From Thiotrichales bacterium (GTDB taxonomy: Bacteria > Pseudomonadota > Gammaproteobacteria > Beggiatoales > Beggiatoaceae): a DNA stretch of 64,000 bases. A program made the translations under genes and the position numbers. This document shows, one piece after another, positions 61,001 through 64,000 of the stretch. How positions within the stretch are numbered: position 1 is the stretch's first letter; each line of letters begins with the position of its first letter. The stretch lies in NCBI GenBank assembly GCA_016745035.1, contig JADGDE010000004.1, positions 173,987 to 237,986 of the forward strand. The letters run 5' to 3'. The notes beneath the pieces were generated by a model. The model was given only the letters and a program-made list of their open reading frames with translations, had not been told where the DNA came from and made no database searches.

Positions 61001-64000
61001 TCATGATTTAAGCACCGCTGGCAGTTTTGACTTAGACCTAGCTAGCGGCGAGCAAATCCTCACCGCTGATTTTGGTATCAAAGAAATCGGCAGCATTGGC
61101 GATACCGTCTGGCTTGATAGCGATAGTGACGGCGTGCAAGACGCGGGTGAACGCGGTTTATCTGGTATTGAAGTCAGCTTACGCCAAGCGGGGGCTGATG
61201 GGATTTTGAACAGCGCAGATGATGTCATCACCCAAACCCAAACCGATGCCCAAGGACAATATTTATTTGATAACCTCGATGCAGGCAATTATCAAGTTTT
61301 TGTTGCCAATAGTCCAAACCTCACCACCCCAGCACAATTTGATGTCAGCTTAAACACGGGCGAAAACTTCCTTGATGCTGATTTTGGACTCAATCAAATC
61401 AGCAGTATCGGTGATACAGTTTGGTTCGATACCAATGCCGACGGCGTGCAAGATGCGGGCGAAAATGGCGTTGCCAATGTCAGCATCAATCTACGTGGTG
61501 CAGGCGCTGATGGTATTTTAGGTAGCGGCGATGATCTGCTCAAAAACACCAAAACCGATGCCAATGGGCTATATTTCTTCGATGGCCTTAACCCCGACTT
61601 ATACCAAGTCACGGTGGTTACTGATAAAACCCTCACCACGGTTGATAATTTCAATATTCAATTGCCCGCTGGTGCTAGCGACCTAACAGCTGACTTTGGT
61701 ATTGTGAATACCTTAAGCATTGGCGATACGGTATGGCTCGACAGTGATGCCGATGGGATTCAAGATAGCAACGAAACAGGGATTGCAGGCGTTGAAGTCA
61801 CCTTAACCCGCGCCGGCACTGATGGTGTCTTAGGCACAGGCGATGACATCAAAGACAGCACCCGTACCGATGCCAATGGTTTATACCTGTTTGATGGGCT
61901 AAACAGCGGCAATTATCTGGTCACTATCGCCCCAGATGCGGTGGCGGCGAATCAATATCTCTCTACGGTCAGCAATTACGCGCTTAACTTACAAGATGAT
62001 CCCATATTAACGGCTGATTTTGGCATCGCTTATCAACACCAAATCGGTGATACTGTCTGGTTCGATAGCAATGCCGATGGCATTCAAGATGCGGGCGAAC
62101 GGGGTATCGGCAATGTCAGCGTTACCTTACGCGAAGCCGGTAGTGATGGCGTATTTAATACCCCTGATGACACCACTCAAAGCACGCAAACCAATGCCGA
62201 TGGGTATTATTTATTTGAACAATTACCCACAGGTGATTATCAAGTCTCGGTTGCTAATCAAGCCAACTTAACTACCCCGGATTTATTTCAACACACGCTT
62301 GCCAATGGAGAAAGCATTTTAACGGCTGACTTTGGTATCAGTGAAGTGGCAAGCATTGGCGATTATGTCTGGTTCGATACCAATGCCGACGCAGTGCAAG
62401 ATAGCAATGAACGCGGGCTTGCCAATGTCGAAGTCAGCTTAAGAGCCGCTGGCGCTGATGGGTTACTTAACACTGCTGATGATGTCCTCAGCACTACCTT
62501 GACTGATGATCAAGGCGCTTATTTATTTGATAATTTAGCCCCCGGCAATTACCAAGTCTCGGTCGAGAGCAGCAGCGCCTTAACCACGCCAGATAAACTG
62601 GCATTAAAACTTGATGCGGGCGAACAATTCCTCCGTGCTGATTTTGGTTTAACCGCTGCCAGCATTGGTGATCGGGTCTGGCTCGATAGTGATGCAGATG
62701 GCGTACAAGACCCGAATGAACAAGGCGTGTCTGGCGTTGAAGTCACTTTGCGAGATGCAGGCGCTGATGGCGTACTCAATACCGCAGATGACGTGCTTAC
62801 AACCACTGTCACCGACCCAGAGGGGATTTATCATTTTGATAACCTCAGCCCGGACAAATACCAAGTGTCAGTCGATGATAATAATGACTTAAGCACCCCC
62901 AGTCGCGTCGATGTCGATTTGCAGGCGGGTGAACAAGTCGAAGATGCTGATTTTGGTCTCAAACAAACCAGCAGCATTGGCGATACGGTTTGGTTCGATA
63001 GCGATGGTGATGGCGTACAAGACCCGAATGAAACCGGGGTTGAAAACATCCAAGTCAATCTCCGTGCCGCAGGTCAAGATGGCATCCTCGGTACGGCTGA
63101 TGATGTACTCAAAACCACGACCACCGACAATGAAGGCAAATACCGTTTTGATGCTCTAAACGCTGATTTATACCAAGTCTCCGTGGTTACCGATCAAAGC
63201 TTAACCACCCCAGAGAGTGTCACGATTCAATTGCCCGCCGGTGCGAGCAATCTCAATGCTGACTTTGGTATCAACAATCTCTCGCGCATTGGCGACACTG
63301 TTTGGTTTGATAGCAATGCCGATGGCGTACAAGATGCGAGCGAACAAGGCATTGCTAATGCTAGCGTGAATCTACGCGGCGCAGGTGCTGATGGCGTGCT
63401 TAATACGGCTGACGATGTGATTCAAAGCCAGCAAACCGATGCCAATGGTCTGTATTTATTTGATAATCTGCCTCTAGGTAGTTATCAAGTCAGTCTTGCT
63501 AGCAATAGCCTCAAAACCGGTGAATCCCTCACCACGGTTGGACAATACGACATTGACCTCGGACAAAACGCCGTCCTCAGTGCCGATTTTGGCATTAGCA
63601 ACCAACAAAGCATTGGCGATACCGTTTGGCTCGATAGCGATAACGACGGCATTCAAGATGCGAACGAAAAAGGGCTAGAAGGCGTGGCTGTCAAGCTACG
63701 TGGCGCAGGTGACGATGGCGTATTTAATACCCCTGATGATCTGCTGCAAAGCACCAGCACCGATAAAAACGGTCAATACTTGTTTGAGAATTTACCCACC
63801 GGTGATTACCTCATCAGCGTTGATGCTGACCCGGCTCAATTGACCACGCCAGCAGCGTTTAATATCCGTTTAGAAGCGGGTAAAGATGACTTAAGCGCCG
63901 ATTTCGGTCTCAATCAAGTCTCTAGCATCGGTGACACCGTCTGGTACGATACCAATGCCGATGGCATTCAAGACGCAAACGAACGCGGTCTTTCTGGTGT
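40032..64000 (+). CDS. Giant LEPR-XLL/DUF4347/DUF11/SdrD-B repeat surface protein, 3' end beyond window
   Basis: One frame without a stop runs from 40032 to the window edge: 7989 complete codons and still open. Order: an N-terminal LEPR-XLL-type motif (LFERLEERILLSADP, residues 12-26); an acidic linker; a DUF4347 domain (about 201-350); DUF11-like domains (about 367-1945); a first block of SdrD-B-like modules (about 1948-3350); a second DUF11-like block (about 3367-4665); and a second SdrD-B block from 4669 onward. The modules carry many DxDxDG sites and should bind calcium, giving a stiff rod. There is no Sec signal. LEPR-XLL/DUF4347 giants are commonly thought to leave by a type I system with a C-terminal signal, which would lie outside this window. 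The protein is rich in D, N, T and G and nearly free of cysteine. A role in adhesion, biofilm or predation defence is inference. Confidence 0.9.
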   Translation, partial: MSKKKTPQQGLLFERLEERILLSADPVAGLDMADADVSDVELDKAELFDKDSAVSAAPKTDDKAAVPYNAFALDWQDTPDENGHYRLNIDIENQADVDVNAIKQAIDAEFPERNLLFDAIQSVQLGDGVDYAEETGIVTGTDSTEDIVALYSAEPLDLDALEQTDLSANADTNTSPSSVASADDSQDPSIDPLSDNSEKSHVLVFIDAQVEDYGRLLTELYQKYQTSLELEIIVINKKQDGVEQISNALAAYQDLDAVHIFSHASKANIILGNSNLNNANLADYLPTLKTWSEHLSPEADLLLYGCEIAAGETGVNFVKNLGLLTETDVAASDDVTGNSDTVAADWDLEVATGLIENINLSVEEWKGTLAPTPLATASSASPMLNEGFSFDVTFDNAGGVGETGFGPFFDLVVKAGLDMNAQPTYLGAELDPSLVHEIGVYNGSMWVDTNGVAVLNHLYEGFTLPDPTDVAVGDRWVMIQLPFGSFVQDQPVAVFNFAGTALGQNYDGKTDAVTALDTLNPIDISEHEKLWDGEERIFPAFVPGNSEQPKGSVPDEAMPIWVRGGFRFGTDALDDPGADAPIEGAINDSAAVTPKLIVVEKTTSPKDEGVTGSNFRGTMTITMDVATGVTIDNLRIKDLLPDDVVYLGGLIITDSAGNDITASWTAIEPGMVSPHNPIDNEIIPGPATATTSVTGAAGTDLTVTFDYYKPEYDANDFDNDANTDTLDVDPLTKAGDQAGAGQNPIIDPVTGDDGSSTNNAIAQADLATDIPDYTGAITDIGSDTLTADVPHKSIAIQKAVSTFSGGGGPGSVLEYTLTFEVSDYFAFDDVKIDDTFSDGQRFDESFVPTIQVSSGHDDLATAVAAGVHPFDGYSAGTQPVSGAGNAVIADTTEGTTNFGGTNFTGTLNANSVRANAGTAGFDGSTRIDFDVSAELNLFDGATNDGIFKGAYADLDYGDDDVAPERAPGTTVTITYRTVIQEEFSDFHVSGGLGDESVDTLDGLSNQANIDGRVLDPHDSYNQTGDRETDDAGASLEIPGPEIHKQIYAVNGDTTYLLPPRLGAGDEITYRVTVLMPVADTEDFKMVDYLPLPTFLATELNAAAASDTINDFAGIPAAGTFSYGPAHTLYGQERVGGTAEVNAPNPWAGYGNTPVYTVDAINPDIQVDADNNRLTVDFGKFDTAPSEPAVIDLMFTVTADDDPFAHDGFFLTNQAENTFGNTVGTSSSASELVQVVMIKPDLHVSKGAVVTTNTNKFFTPSIGGADHFTGVSNYGSGFTGIITSTNTTNVSETNPADIDTDMGGVDAGDIVRFSIAIENQGGAEAFDLQIRDKLAEGFEIPTAGLNLQAFLGSDGGTQLDLVDHNGNAITSINDPDAEALFSTTGYIEILDDRDGDGSEEGDDDGSGNSDSLLSPAYTSTGVGANATANETGGSNIVILTYDLKIKDDIAPGTPIKNEAQLIHYSHREGGPDHVDVDPDPEQYEDTATVTVAEPKIQKAITSTSLATTTGTNVTIGETVTYELTVTIPEGNTTELKIADAIPAGMKYVEGSATFNKDSFTGSINSISSDDATIANAWTFNENVGDGNDIEFYTQQVIPDATGDTTANTFKLSYDVVMLDDVENQVPVSKINVASLEYPDPVKGGTLISTSSEEVDVDLVTPEVTIDKDMTVTTAEADGVATITLKVKNVGDATAYDVIVEDTLDPVKFAANIAGNITNISADNSFTGVYDADSHTIRFSGGEIAAGATATLTFKAELSDNANDLLAGETIHNTAIVTQSTSMPGDNPDERFQDPVLDDDSFSIKAPTLIKTLIDTELDEAGNTDTQLAIGEFATYEVVLTIPKGRVPNAEFIDTLDQGLGFVDITSVTTAGVVSTKGNLDLANLSSWVSVSGDGKVLQQQAIVGLGDLYSAGGGTITIQYQAMALNTAANQAGVGLDNEARVDWLNTEGASIGDRVWWDLNDDGNQDGGNEVGVAGVKVDMLWYGPDGVSGGGDDRSYTTITDEQGLYRFDGLPSGNYEVTLDKSSLPGSADVDVTPTAGAVTSHTLTDVVAGEFRDTADFGIVGDRQLDLTVYYDSNNSDTNDGETGVEGAQVKVTWLGRDNALGGDDDYSQTVTMDAAGTLSLTNLLPGQYQVQVLDNEGNAYGSAQTIDLSAGNDSADLAVLNKDGGGDYVANTVGNPLTIGDYVWHDADGAGDQDSSEAALGGVTVRLTDTDTGETYDTITDSSGKYSFVGMPKGHDYTLSLPTPPAGLSITTTAAGITGLSADDLTQDFGLRATTPLSMGDLVWLDSDDNGSQNGTEPGLAGVTVSAIWAGADGKLLDDIGTAGTDETADNLVFTTVTDANGNYSLQGLPAGEYSVSLGNNATIYELKQDVTLSANTTDVDFAIPLNTQATLEATNTVTIGDTVFHDLDRNGVQNNNEQGIAGVEVRLLWAGDDNVFRRDDGTYIEDESNDNRTFITTTDEKGFYQFSNLPEGSYAVIVNPSTLSEGADFSTLKEFVLNNVTAGDYPANDFGITGKMGLSGTVDGGSNVVVSATWAGNDGIIEDDPSTTTDESADNLIYTTQADNSGVYSFSNLLSGTYQVSTEDNSAPITVTPKNSQVEKIILIPDLKYDVPVYTLEGNIFDDTNGSGGSTGDLGIDNVTVELLRSGTDNQFGTSDDVVYASTTTDADGNYSFAIPTTDADTYWVKPSGTSINGLELTTDNPLELEYIGLSPRDEVTGVDFGFWAQAPNNGSIGDTVWLDSDNNSAQNGGEAGIPGVRVILTSAGPDQDFEKYEDNQVFFTETDENGQYLFENLGHGDYRVAIDESTIPAGLRMTAGDNSGNLGFHELILGYNNGTKLVSNYLAADFGYGTEVNAGLGSIGDRVWWDDNQDLSDAGETGLAGITVTATWYGTDDTQGNADDRTYVTTTDAHGYYLFNSLPAGQYDVSIKTGDAPLGMEILGGAGADSQTNLTLNVNQDRTDVDFRFDNDKNSITGFAWYDINQDGTEEVVRDAGIYDLAADNEVRLANVQIQLKLGGNLVATTWTDDNGEYSFSNLADGDYTVEIVDTQTPVSNPNKFTPSGATGVSYTTGNISGGTAHISGKFGLQGSNSIGDYVWLDQDNDGVQDPGEQGLSGVDIELTWYGADGVVGGGDDQTFNAVTDNDGYYSFDGLVNGVYVVNDPDFNASFGSITLQNGGGYNYKYTLEGFDHIDDADFRYLGPNRTIGDQVWFDTDADGVMDSEDLNGDGVLDLGDINDDGDIDIGAGESANAFEDSNGNGILDEEVGIANVRVVAIHEGPDGTLDTEDDLYFETVTDTDGLYSFSQMPVGEYRIELPDIDAPFTNNPTTTFNLGASSRSDLDFAITSAEFQGTLDSKTVSIVEPNIAVTKQVQLEADLDTGSPRVAADIMDGDAGDEVRYIITLTHTGSVAYNVKLEDMLPFEYFRGESDDAIAHIEDVVGTGTLTGLNSTDFAIQAGHPIDDAGTGGDPSDDIKYGGKLVNTTDFEMEAGDTLRIEIRGKLDNRVSPGVDILNNANISWSSLPTEDVTGRSSYVVDIDEERQGDSGSEDRYQAADLATITVTTITPEKLIVATSEAGTTDTPATVAAANILDDDADGTGDRASLQVGVNYLADGGNDSPSTTHATIGEIVRYRLFVHLPEGTVNNIIVHDVIADGMQFINDGSATVAFVDANAGALDQNLTVDAALTGAVTAGTGITTTPSFALPDGNVSTSDAANIDTYTDSTDVYFKLGDVVNTGANNSDEYIIIEYNALVLNDSANQAIDNSDSTPVAPAATKDRASSFEVLINDDADLTSKSNTVKITIAEPAITDLTKTVTQLAGAAWTAADNIVDAGDSITYQLQFSNTGDATAYGVKLVEQLDHDNFSLAYDSSSVSSSVSGALAITPVLESKDPGAGADAANEAASFHIDAVAPGETITVNVTAIIKDKVLMAEVLDADSHLTYNSLPVDDKGTPGKSADSATSGDAADDVHGTPNGTGSNNTGSDTTTIKNTAVQNDAQGSPGSATGGRTGDDALAVPAVSDDATKLNNYYDEVEIETVAGSDFAVVKGVVDNPTYSAAEFTPGDIITYTLTLTLSEGSKSGVKMVDTLPTGLEYVPGSAKIKTNASAVYDTSGVLAVGSGVNAATSGADLILTLGDITNPGDVDAQAIDTDDLVLEYQVLVKNDTTNNNRTDTPDNSVVATSGETTATTDDDETDNDTVAITIVEPELLISKSSPTSAVDAGDIVEYTITVSHSGNSDAEAHDVVVKDLLNSTDGLTLVNGVANISATTDGANNASVIVTKGTGGSDSDLIVSLDTLALNETLTIVYKASLDAGVQPTESLINTATVDYDNQKGTVTEERTPYTQEDDDHTVTVGDTGISKAIFTTTEAATVGDTHVAIGEIVTYELTISLPEGTAADLKLNDDIPAGMQYVNASVAVVPGSFNGTLPASGAVVVTGGTSDGEDIVFDLGTVTVTPTTTTQNLEFKVRYDVVVLDVVGNTGLQGSQTPLTNEVVMTYKDPDNPGDISVDASSEPTVLVVEPKIEIDKTSKLVAVTADRSTYEYTLELTHHADSKADAFDVVITDLIGDANLSLIDGSVIANSDNSAATVNISKGNGSEGTVEIEVDELALADTVTVTFRAEATSTPVNIINTVDVTSDTLVDGSTGDTTEQRDATATDTETVTLGSIGDYVWLDSNADGLEDHDDSDGIEEAGIKGVTVNLIWDKDGSGTETLGDVDLGSVTTDENGAYDFINLPPADYLVKVTDTAGILNTYTHTGKAGVTEPEPVTLGSGVDYNDADFGYIGSSSIGDRIWQDWDNDGVQDTIDDTTPGLFEIGIENVTVELIYDKNSDGNIDAGEVVIAQDTTDKFGNYLFDDLVSGDYIVRVTDDNNILTNYTRTNGTPAATDDSPIVVNLPANTDTDYLDADFGYLPDPAALGDRVWNDKSGDGFQDAAVIEPGIEDVDIQLWWDKNNDGNLNAGDVAIDQALHGVIGVKTTVVDGQYQFTGLPSGDFLVEVVTSNFDPAGALEDYKLTTGGATSGADPLVVNNPYPSATDNVPFHLNAADNKTFVDFGYRLENASIGDQVWEDLDGDGVFEPDGNDADPLTLLDNETGIGGVTVNLYLDNGDDIFSIATDTLQNTLVTENIDPLTLGQYDFTALAAGTYWVSVDEGTLPNPGMFLTGGTNPLKVVLTDSEDFDDADFGYQQQAVVGDYVWLDTDGVGDQNEVGTGIGNVTLELYQDLDNSNDFSAGDVIVDTQTTDGTGAYQFTGLQSGDYRVRVTDTNNVLTGLNNTTGGADVTVTALLGGENRDTIDFGYVDPETASIGDLVWNDLDGDGVFDPDGADGDPLTLADNETGLASVDVRLYIDSNRDGTVNISELGTAVTIATDADGLYNFTNLAGNQYIVDVDETTLPTGAVLTGGTEPHVVNLAATEVYEVADFGYQMVNSGKIRDFVWEDLDGDGIQDAGEPGIDGATVHLWEDADNNGSYETDLGTQLTAGGGLYEFGTLPAGEYRVEVDSLPGTHIGYVLTGGTDPHDVSLTPGQDYQDADFGYQQQTASIGDLVWEDINADGSDNGGTEPGIDNVTVDLILDKNNNGIINIGETVVATDTTAAGGAYSFTGLAAGQYIVNITDTNNVLTPYSLVSGTQPHVYNLAKGETYEDGDFGYQRKGSIGDKVWREVNADGVYDADGADNTPNSADDELGIANVSLNLYQDGGDGVFGGANAGSDDTFVQNTTTDANGDYRFYGLEAGDYFVDVADTNAALTNLTLTTSNDPTAMISLAAGDDHLDADFGYSGVADAEIGDFVWSDLNGDGVQNGGLEVGLAGVPVNLYRDINNDGIADAGELLSTQNTLGDGSYRFTGLAAGNYLVETDETHATLVDFGRTGGTSPHSVTLADSQVYELADFGYQQNNASIGDLIWHDRNRDGLYDADGLNNTLGDGDDEEGLSGITLNLYRDNNSDGALDPGDTLLGNDTTDANGAYLFDTLIAGDYLVEVSDTADILAPYAFTSGATIGASPLAVTIAAGDTYDTADFGYVREGSIGDYVWNDINGNGIQELGEPPLAGVAVDLYFDDNPDGELGAGDVFITTLTTDVNGHYDFQHLAASTGPTTNYLVNVDATNPVLTNFTASSATNTPSARTWLVTLGEGEDHNDADFGFDDPENASIGDTLWYDLNGNGVQDIGEGGIANINIQLYEDLNGDGVADPGELRATESTDANGKYSFDNRYQAKYLVVVDETDVDFPTGYVLTGGTIPHSVDLLASQVYVDADFGYQLRNASVGDYTWKDLNGNGIQEITEQPMSGVQITLAWAGGDNNLATSADNLTYTTTTDANGAYLIEGLPAGQYAMVSTTPAGYIATIGAESVGSSTSFTLNPSENKRDVDIGFNLVPSDSKLGDLVWYDTDGDGIKDADEPVIPNVKLNVIGTSTPSATTNVDGIYGFDQLPSGSYFVKVDENSLPFDMVLTTPNTGNHTSLRVNLPADSTDNTLDFGYRGTGSIGDTLWLDDNGDGQQDSAEAGIDGVPLQLVWAGFDNDFNTLEDNITLDTTTDSNGKYLFENLPAGEFQITVDDTAPALQGLNKTYGDGNTTLSSGQERKDIDFGYNADGVIGDTVWLDENRDGLQDSTETGVANVDVELRHAGADGVFDTADDILDTRTTDASGQYLFGGLNPSDYRVSLVDSTIPAGLSLSSSAASFDISLAAGESRLDADFGLASMQGKIGDYVWLDVNDDGIQDASEQGLANIGVNLRGAGADGVLNSADDVLDSTVTDAQGLYAFDTLPYGLYQVSIASNAVANNQYLTTVGSYEINLDTPEILTADFGISYQHRIGDTVWLDSDSDGVQDANERGIAGVNVTLLDAGADGVLNTPDDVISSTQTDKDGLYRFDNLFAGAYQVRVDSNPNLTTPDNFTIQLADGKDDLSADFGINQVGSIGDTVWFDSNADGIEDAGERGLSNMTVTLRDAGVDGVLNTTDDKLTQTQTDADGQYLFDNLIPNRYQVTLDGSHDLSTAGSFDLDLASGEQILTADFGIKEIGSIGDTVWLDSDSDGVQDAGERGLSGIEVSLRQAGADGILNSADDVITQTQTDAQGQYLFDNLDAGNYQVFVANSPNLTTPAQFDVSLNTGENFLDADFGLNQISSIGDTVWFDTNADGVQDAGENGVANVSINLRGAGADGILGSGDDLLKNTKTDANGLYFFDGLNPDLYQVTVVTDKTLTTVDNFNIQLPAGASDLTADFGIVNTLSIGDTVWLDSDADGIQDSNETGIAGVEVTLTRAGTDGVLGTGDDIKDSTRTDANGLYLFDGLNSGNYLVTIAPDAVAANQYLSTVSNYALNLQDDPILTADFGIAYQHQIGDTVWFDSNADGIQDAGERGIGNVSVTLREAGSDGVFNTPDDTTQSTQTNADGYYLFEQLPTGDYQVSVANQANLTTPDLFQHTLANGESILTADFGISEVASIGDYVWFDTNADAVQDSNERGLANVEVSLRAAGADGLLNTADDVLSTTLTDDQGAYLFDNLAPGNYQVSVESSSALTTPDKLALKLDAGEQFLRADFGLTAASIGDRVWLDSDADGVQDPNEQGVSGVEVTLRDAGADGVLNTADDVLTTTVTDPEGIYHFDNLSPDKYQVSVDDNNDLSTPSRVDVDLQAGEQVEDADFGLKQTSSIGDTVWFDSDGDGVQDPNETGVENIQVNLRAAGQDGILGTADDVLKTTTTDNEGKYRFDALNADLYQVSVVTDQSLTTPESVTIQLPAGASNLNADFGINNLSRIGDTVWFDSNADGVQDASEQGIANASVNLRGAGADGVLNTADDVIQSQQTDANGLYLFDNLPLGSYQVSLASNSLKTGESLTTVGQYDIDLGQNAVLSADFGISNQQSIGDTVWLDSDNDGIQDANEKGLEGVAVKLRGAGDDGVFNTPDDLLQSTSTDKNGQYLFENLPTGDYLISVDADPAQLTTPAAFNIRLEAGKDDLSADFGLNQVSSIGDTVWYDTNADGIQDANERGLSG
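40632..41075 (+). other. DUF4347 domain of the giant protein
   Basis: Within residues about 201-350 the sequence has the family pattern HVLVFIDAQVEDYGRLL, then IIVIN, AVHIFSHASKANIILG, LLLYGCEIAAGETG and AASDDVTG, ending near WDLEVATG. The SH and GCE elements resemble the catalytic His/Cys dyad layout of caspase-like (CHF-type) folds, as has been suggested for this family; whether it is active is unknown. It follows the LEPR-XLL motif, the usual place in giant adhesin-like proteins. Confidence 0.82.
41130..45870 (+). repeat. DUF11-like domain block 1 of the giant protein
   Basis: Domains of about 130-250 residues recur, each with an isopeptide-type DUF11 pattern. Examples are VEKTTSPKDEGVTG, IQKAVSTFSGGG with VLEYTLTFEV, IHKQIYAVNG with ITYRVTVLMP, IQKAITSTS with VTYELTVTIPEG, and TIDKDMTVTT with NVGDATAYDVIVEDTL. 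Their edges are inexact by eye, and their sequence similarity to one another is low, unlike the later SdrD-B modules. Confidence 0.7.
45874..50090 (+). repeat. SdrD-B-like module block 1 of the giant protein
   Basis: About twelve modules begin near 45880, 46225, 46573, 46873, 47240, 47590, 47880, 48238, 48622, 48960, 49318 and 49660. The consensus start is SIGDxVWxDxDxDGxQDxxE, with a middle of TTDxxGxYxFxxLPxGxY and an end of xADFG. Spacing is irregular (about 290-390 bases). Several modules are degenerate, and the last has an enlarged Ca-binding loop (DLNGDGVLDLGDINDDGDID). Confidence 0.8.
50130..54030 (+). repeat. DUF11-like domain block 2 of the giant protein
   Basis: Five or more DUF11-like domains are joined by a recurring xEPxIxxxK linker: VEPNIAVTKQV, IAEPAITDLTKTV, VEPELLISKSS and VEPKIEIDKTS. 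Each is followed by a V-Y-x-I/L-T-x-T/S-x segment typical of the family (DEVRYIITLTHTG, DSITYQLQFSNTG, DIVEYTITVSHSG). The block interrupts the SdrD-B array. Confidence 0.75.
54037..64000 (+). repeat. SdrD-B-like module block 2 of the giant protein (about 30 modules)
   Basis: Module starts are near 54040, 54408, 54795, 55228, 55615, 55959, 56335, 56667, 57006, 57396, 57735, 58116, 58488, 58827, 59170, 59480, 59812, 60147, 60470, 60780, 61092, 61404, 61716, 62040, 62352, 62664, 62970, 63288, 63609 and 63924 (cut by the window). Early modules vary between 310 and 430 bases. From 60780 the period settles at 306-324 bases, mostly 312 (104 codons), and the modules grow more alike. Confidence 0.88.
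60144..63923 (+). repeat. Five-module higher-order repeat (about 1.57 kb) in the giant gene
   Basis: Modules five apart resemble each other more than their neighbours do. The LNTPDD or FNTPDD loop occurs only in the modules at 60470, 62040 and 63609, 1570 and 1569 bases apart. The TTVGSYEINL, STVSNYALNL and TTVGQYDIDL endings occur only in the modules at 60147, 61716 and 63288. The phrases LYQVTVVTDKTLTT and LYQVSVVTDQSLTT, with IQLPAGAS, occur only at 61404 and 62970. This indicates duplication of a five-module block. Confidence 0.8.

Noticed and set aside
40270..63678. Many open frames of 60-130 codons on both strands across the giant gene
   Set aside because: The plus-strand ones I checked all sit in the same shifted frame relative to the giant gene and repeat with its modules; they are shadows of a repetitive coding sequence.

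Overview
The window reads as chromosomal DNA of a moderately AT-rich gammaproteobacterium that can respire nitrate. It has a membrane nitrate reductase operon with NarX/NarL and FNR regulators, a DsrC-family sulfur protein, many mobile palindromic repeats and a giant LEPR-XLL/DUF4347 surface protein. This set would suit a sulfur-oxidising, Beggiatoa/Thiothrix-like lineage, but that placement is inference; no rRNA or tRNA gene was found to anchor it.

Layout. (1) 0.2-7.2 kb: a type I restriction-modification locus, hsdR-hsdM-hsdS, heavily invaded by palindromic REP-like repeats. An IS200-like Y1 (RAYT-type) transposase gene sits between hsdR and hsdM, and 2.8 copies of a 214-bp palindrome-rich unit separate hsdM from hsdS. 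(2) 7.5-21.7 kb: an anaerobic nitrate respiration island. On the minus strand are two NarK-type transporters, narGHJI, a DsrC-like protein lacking the family cysteines, and an FNR-type regulator. On the plus strand are narX and narL. The narK-narX divergent region carries two near-palindromic 7-2-7 NarL-type sites. (3) 21.8-23.8 kb: a Tat-exported superoxide-reductase-like protein, an RlpA-like lipoprotein and a DUF4126 membrane protein. (4) 23.8-33.2 kb: four signalling genes and a rhodanese. These are a large propeller-type hybrid kinase, then an operon encoding an OmpR-type regulator, a periplasmic tandem-rhodanese protein, a hybrid kinase and a receiver-kinase. (5) 33.4-39.1 kb: a DUF2202 ferritin-like protein, a thrombospondin-type-3 repeat protein, truD, and a 1076-residue secreted Asp-box propeller protein. 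(6) 40.0 kb to the window edge: one uninterrupted reading frame of at least 7989 codons. It encodes a giant protein with an N-terminal LEPR-XLL motif, a DUF4347 domain, two blocks of DUF11-like domains and about 42 SdrD-B-like modules.

Three families of small non-coding elements are scattered through the intergenic regions: a MITE-like family with TGATGTTACGCA termini (six copies), a second family with GAGTCTATGCG termini (two copies), and the REP-like palindromes of the hsd locus. The most striking structure is the 3' part of the giant gene. Its modules settle into a period of about 104 residues, and the last ones form a five-module higher-order repeat of about 1.57 kb, which suggests recent block duplication.
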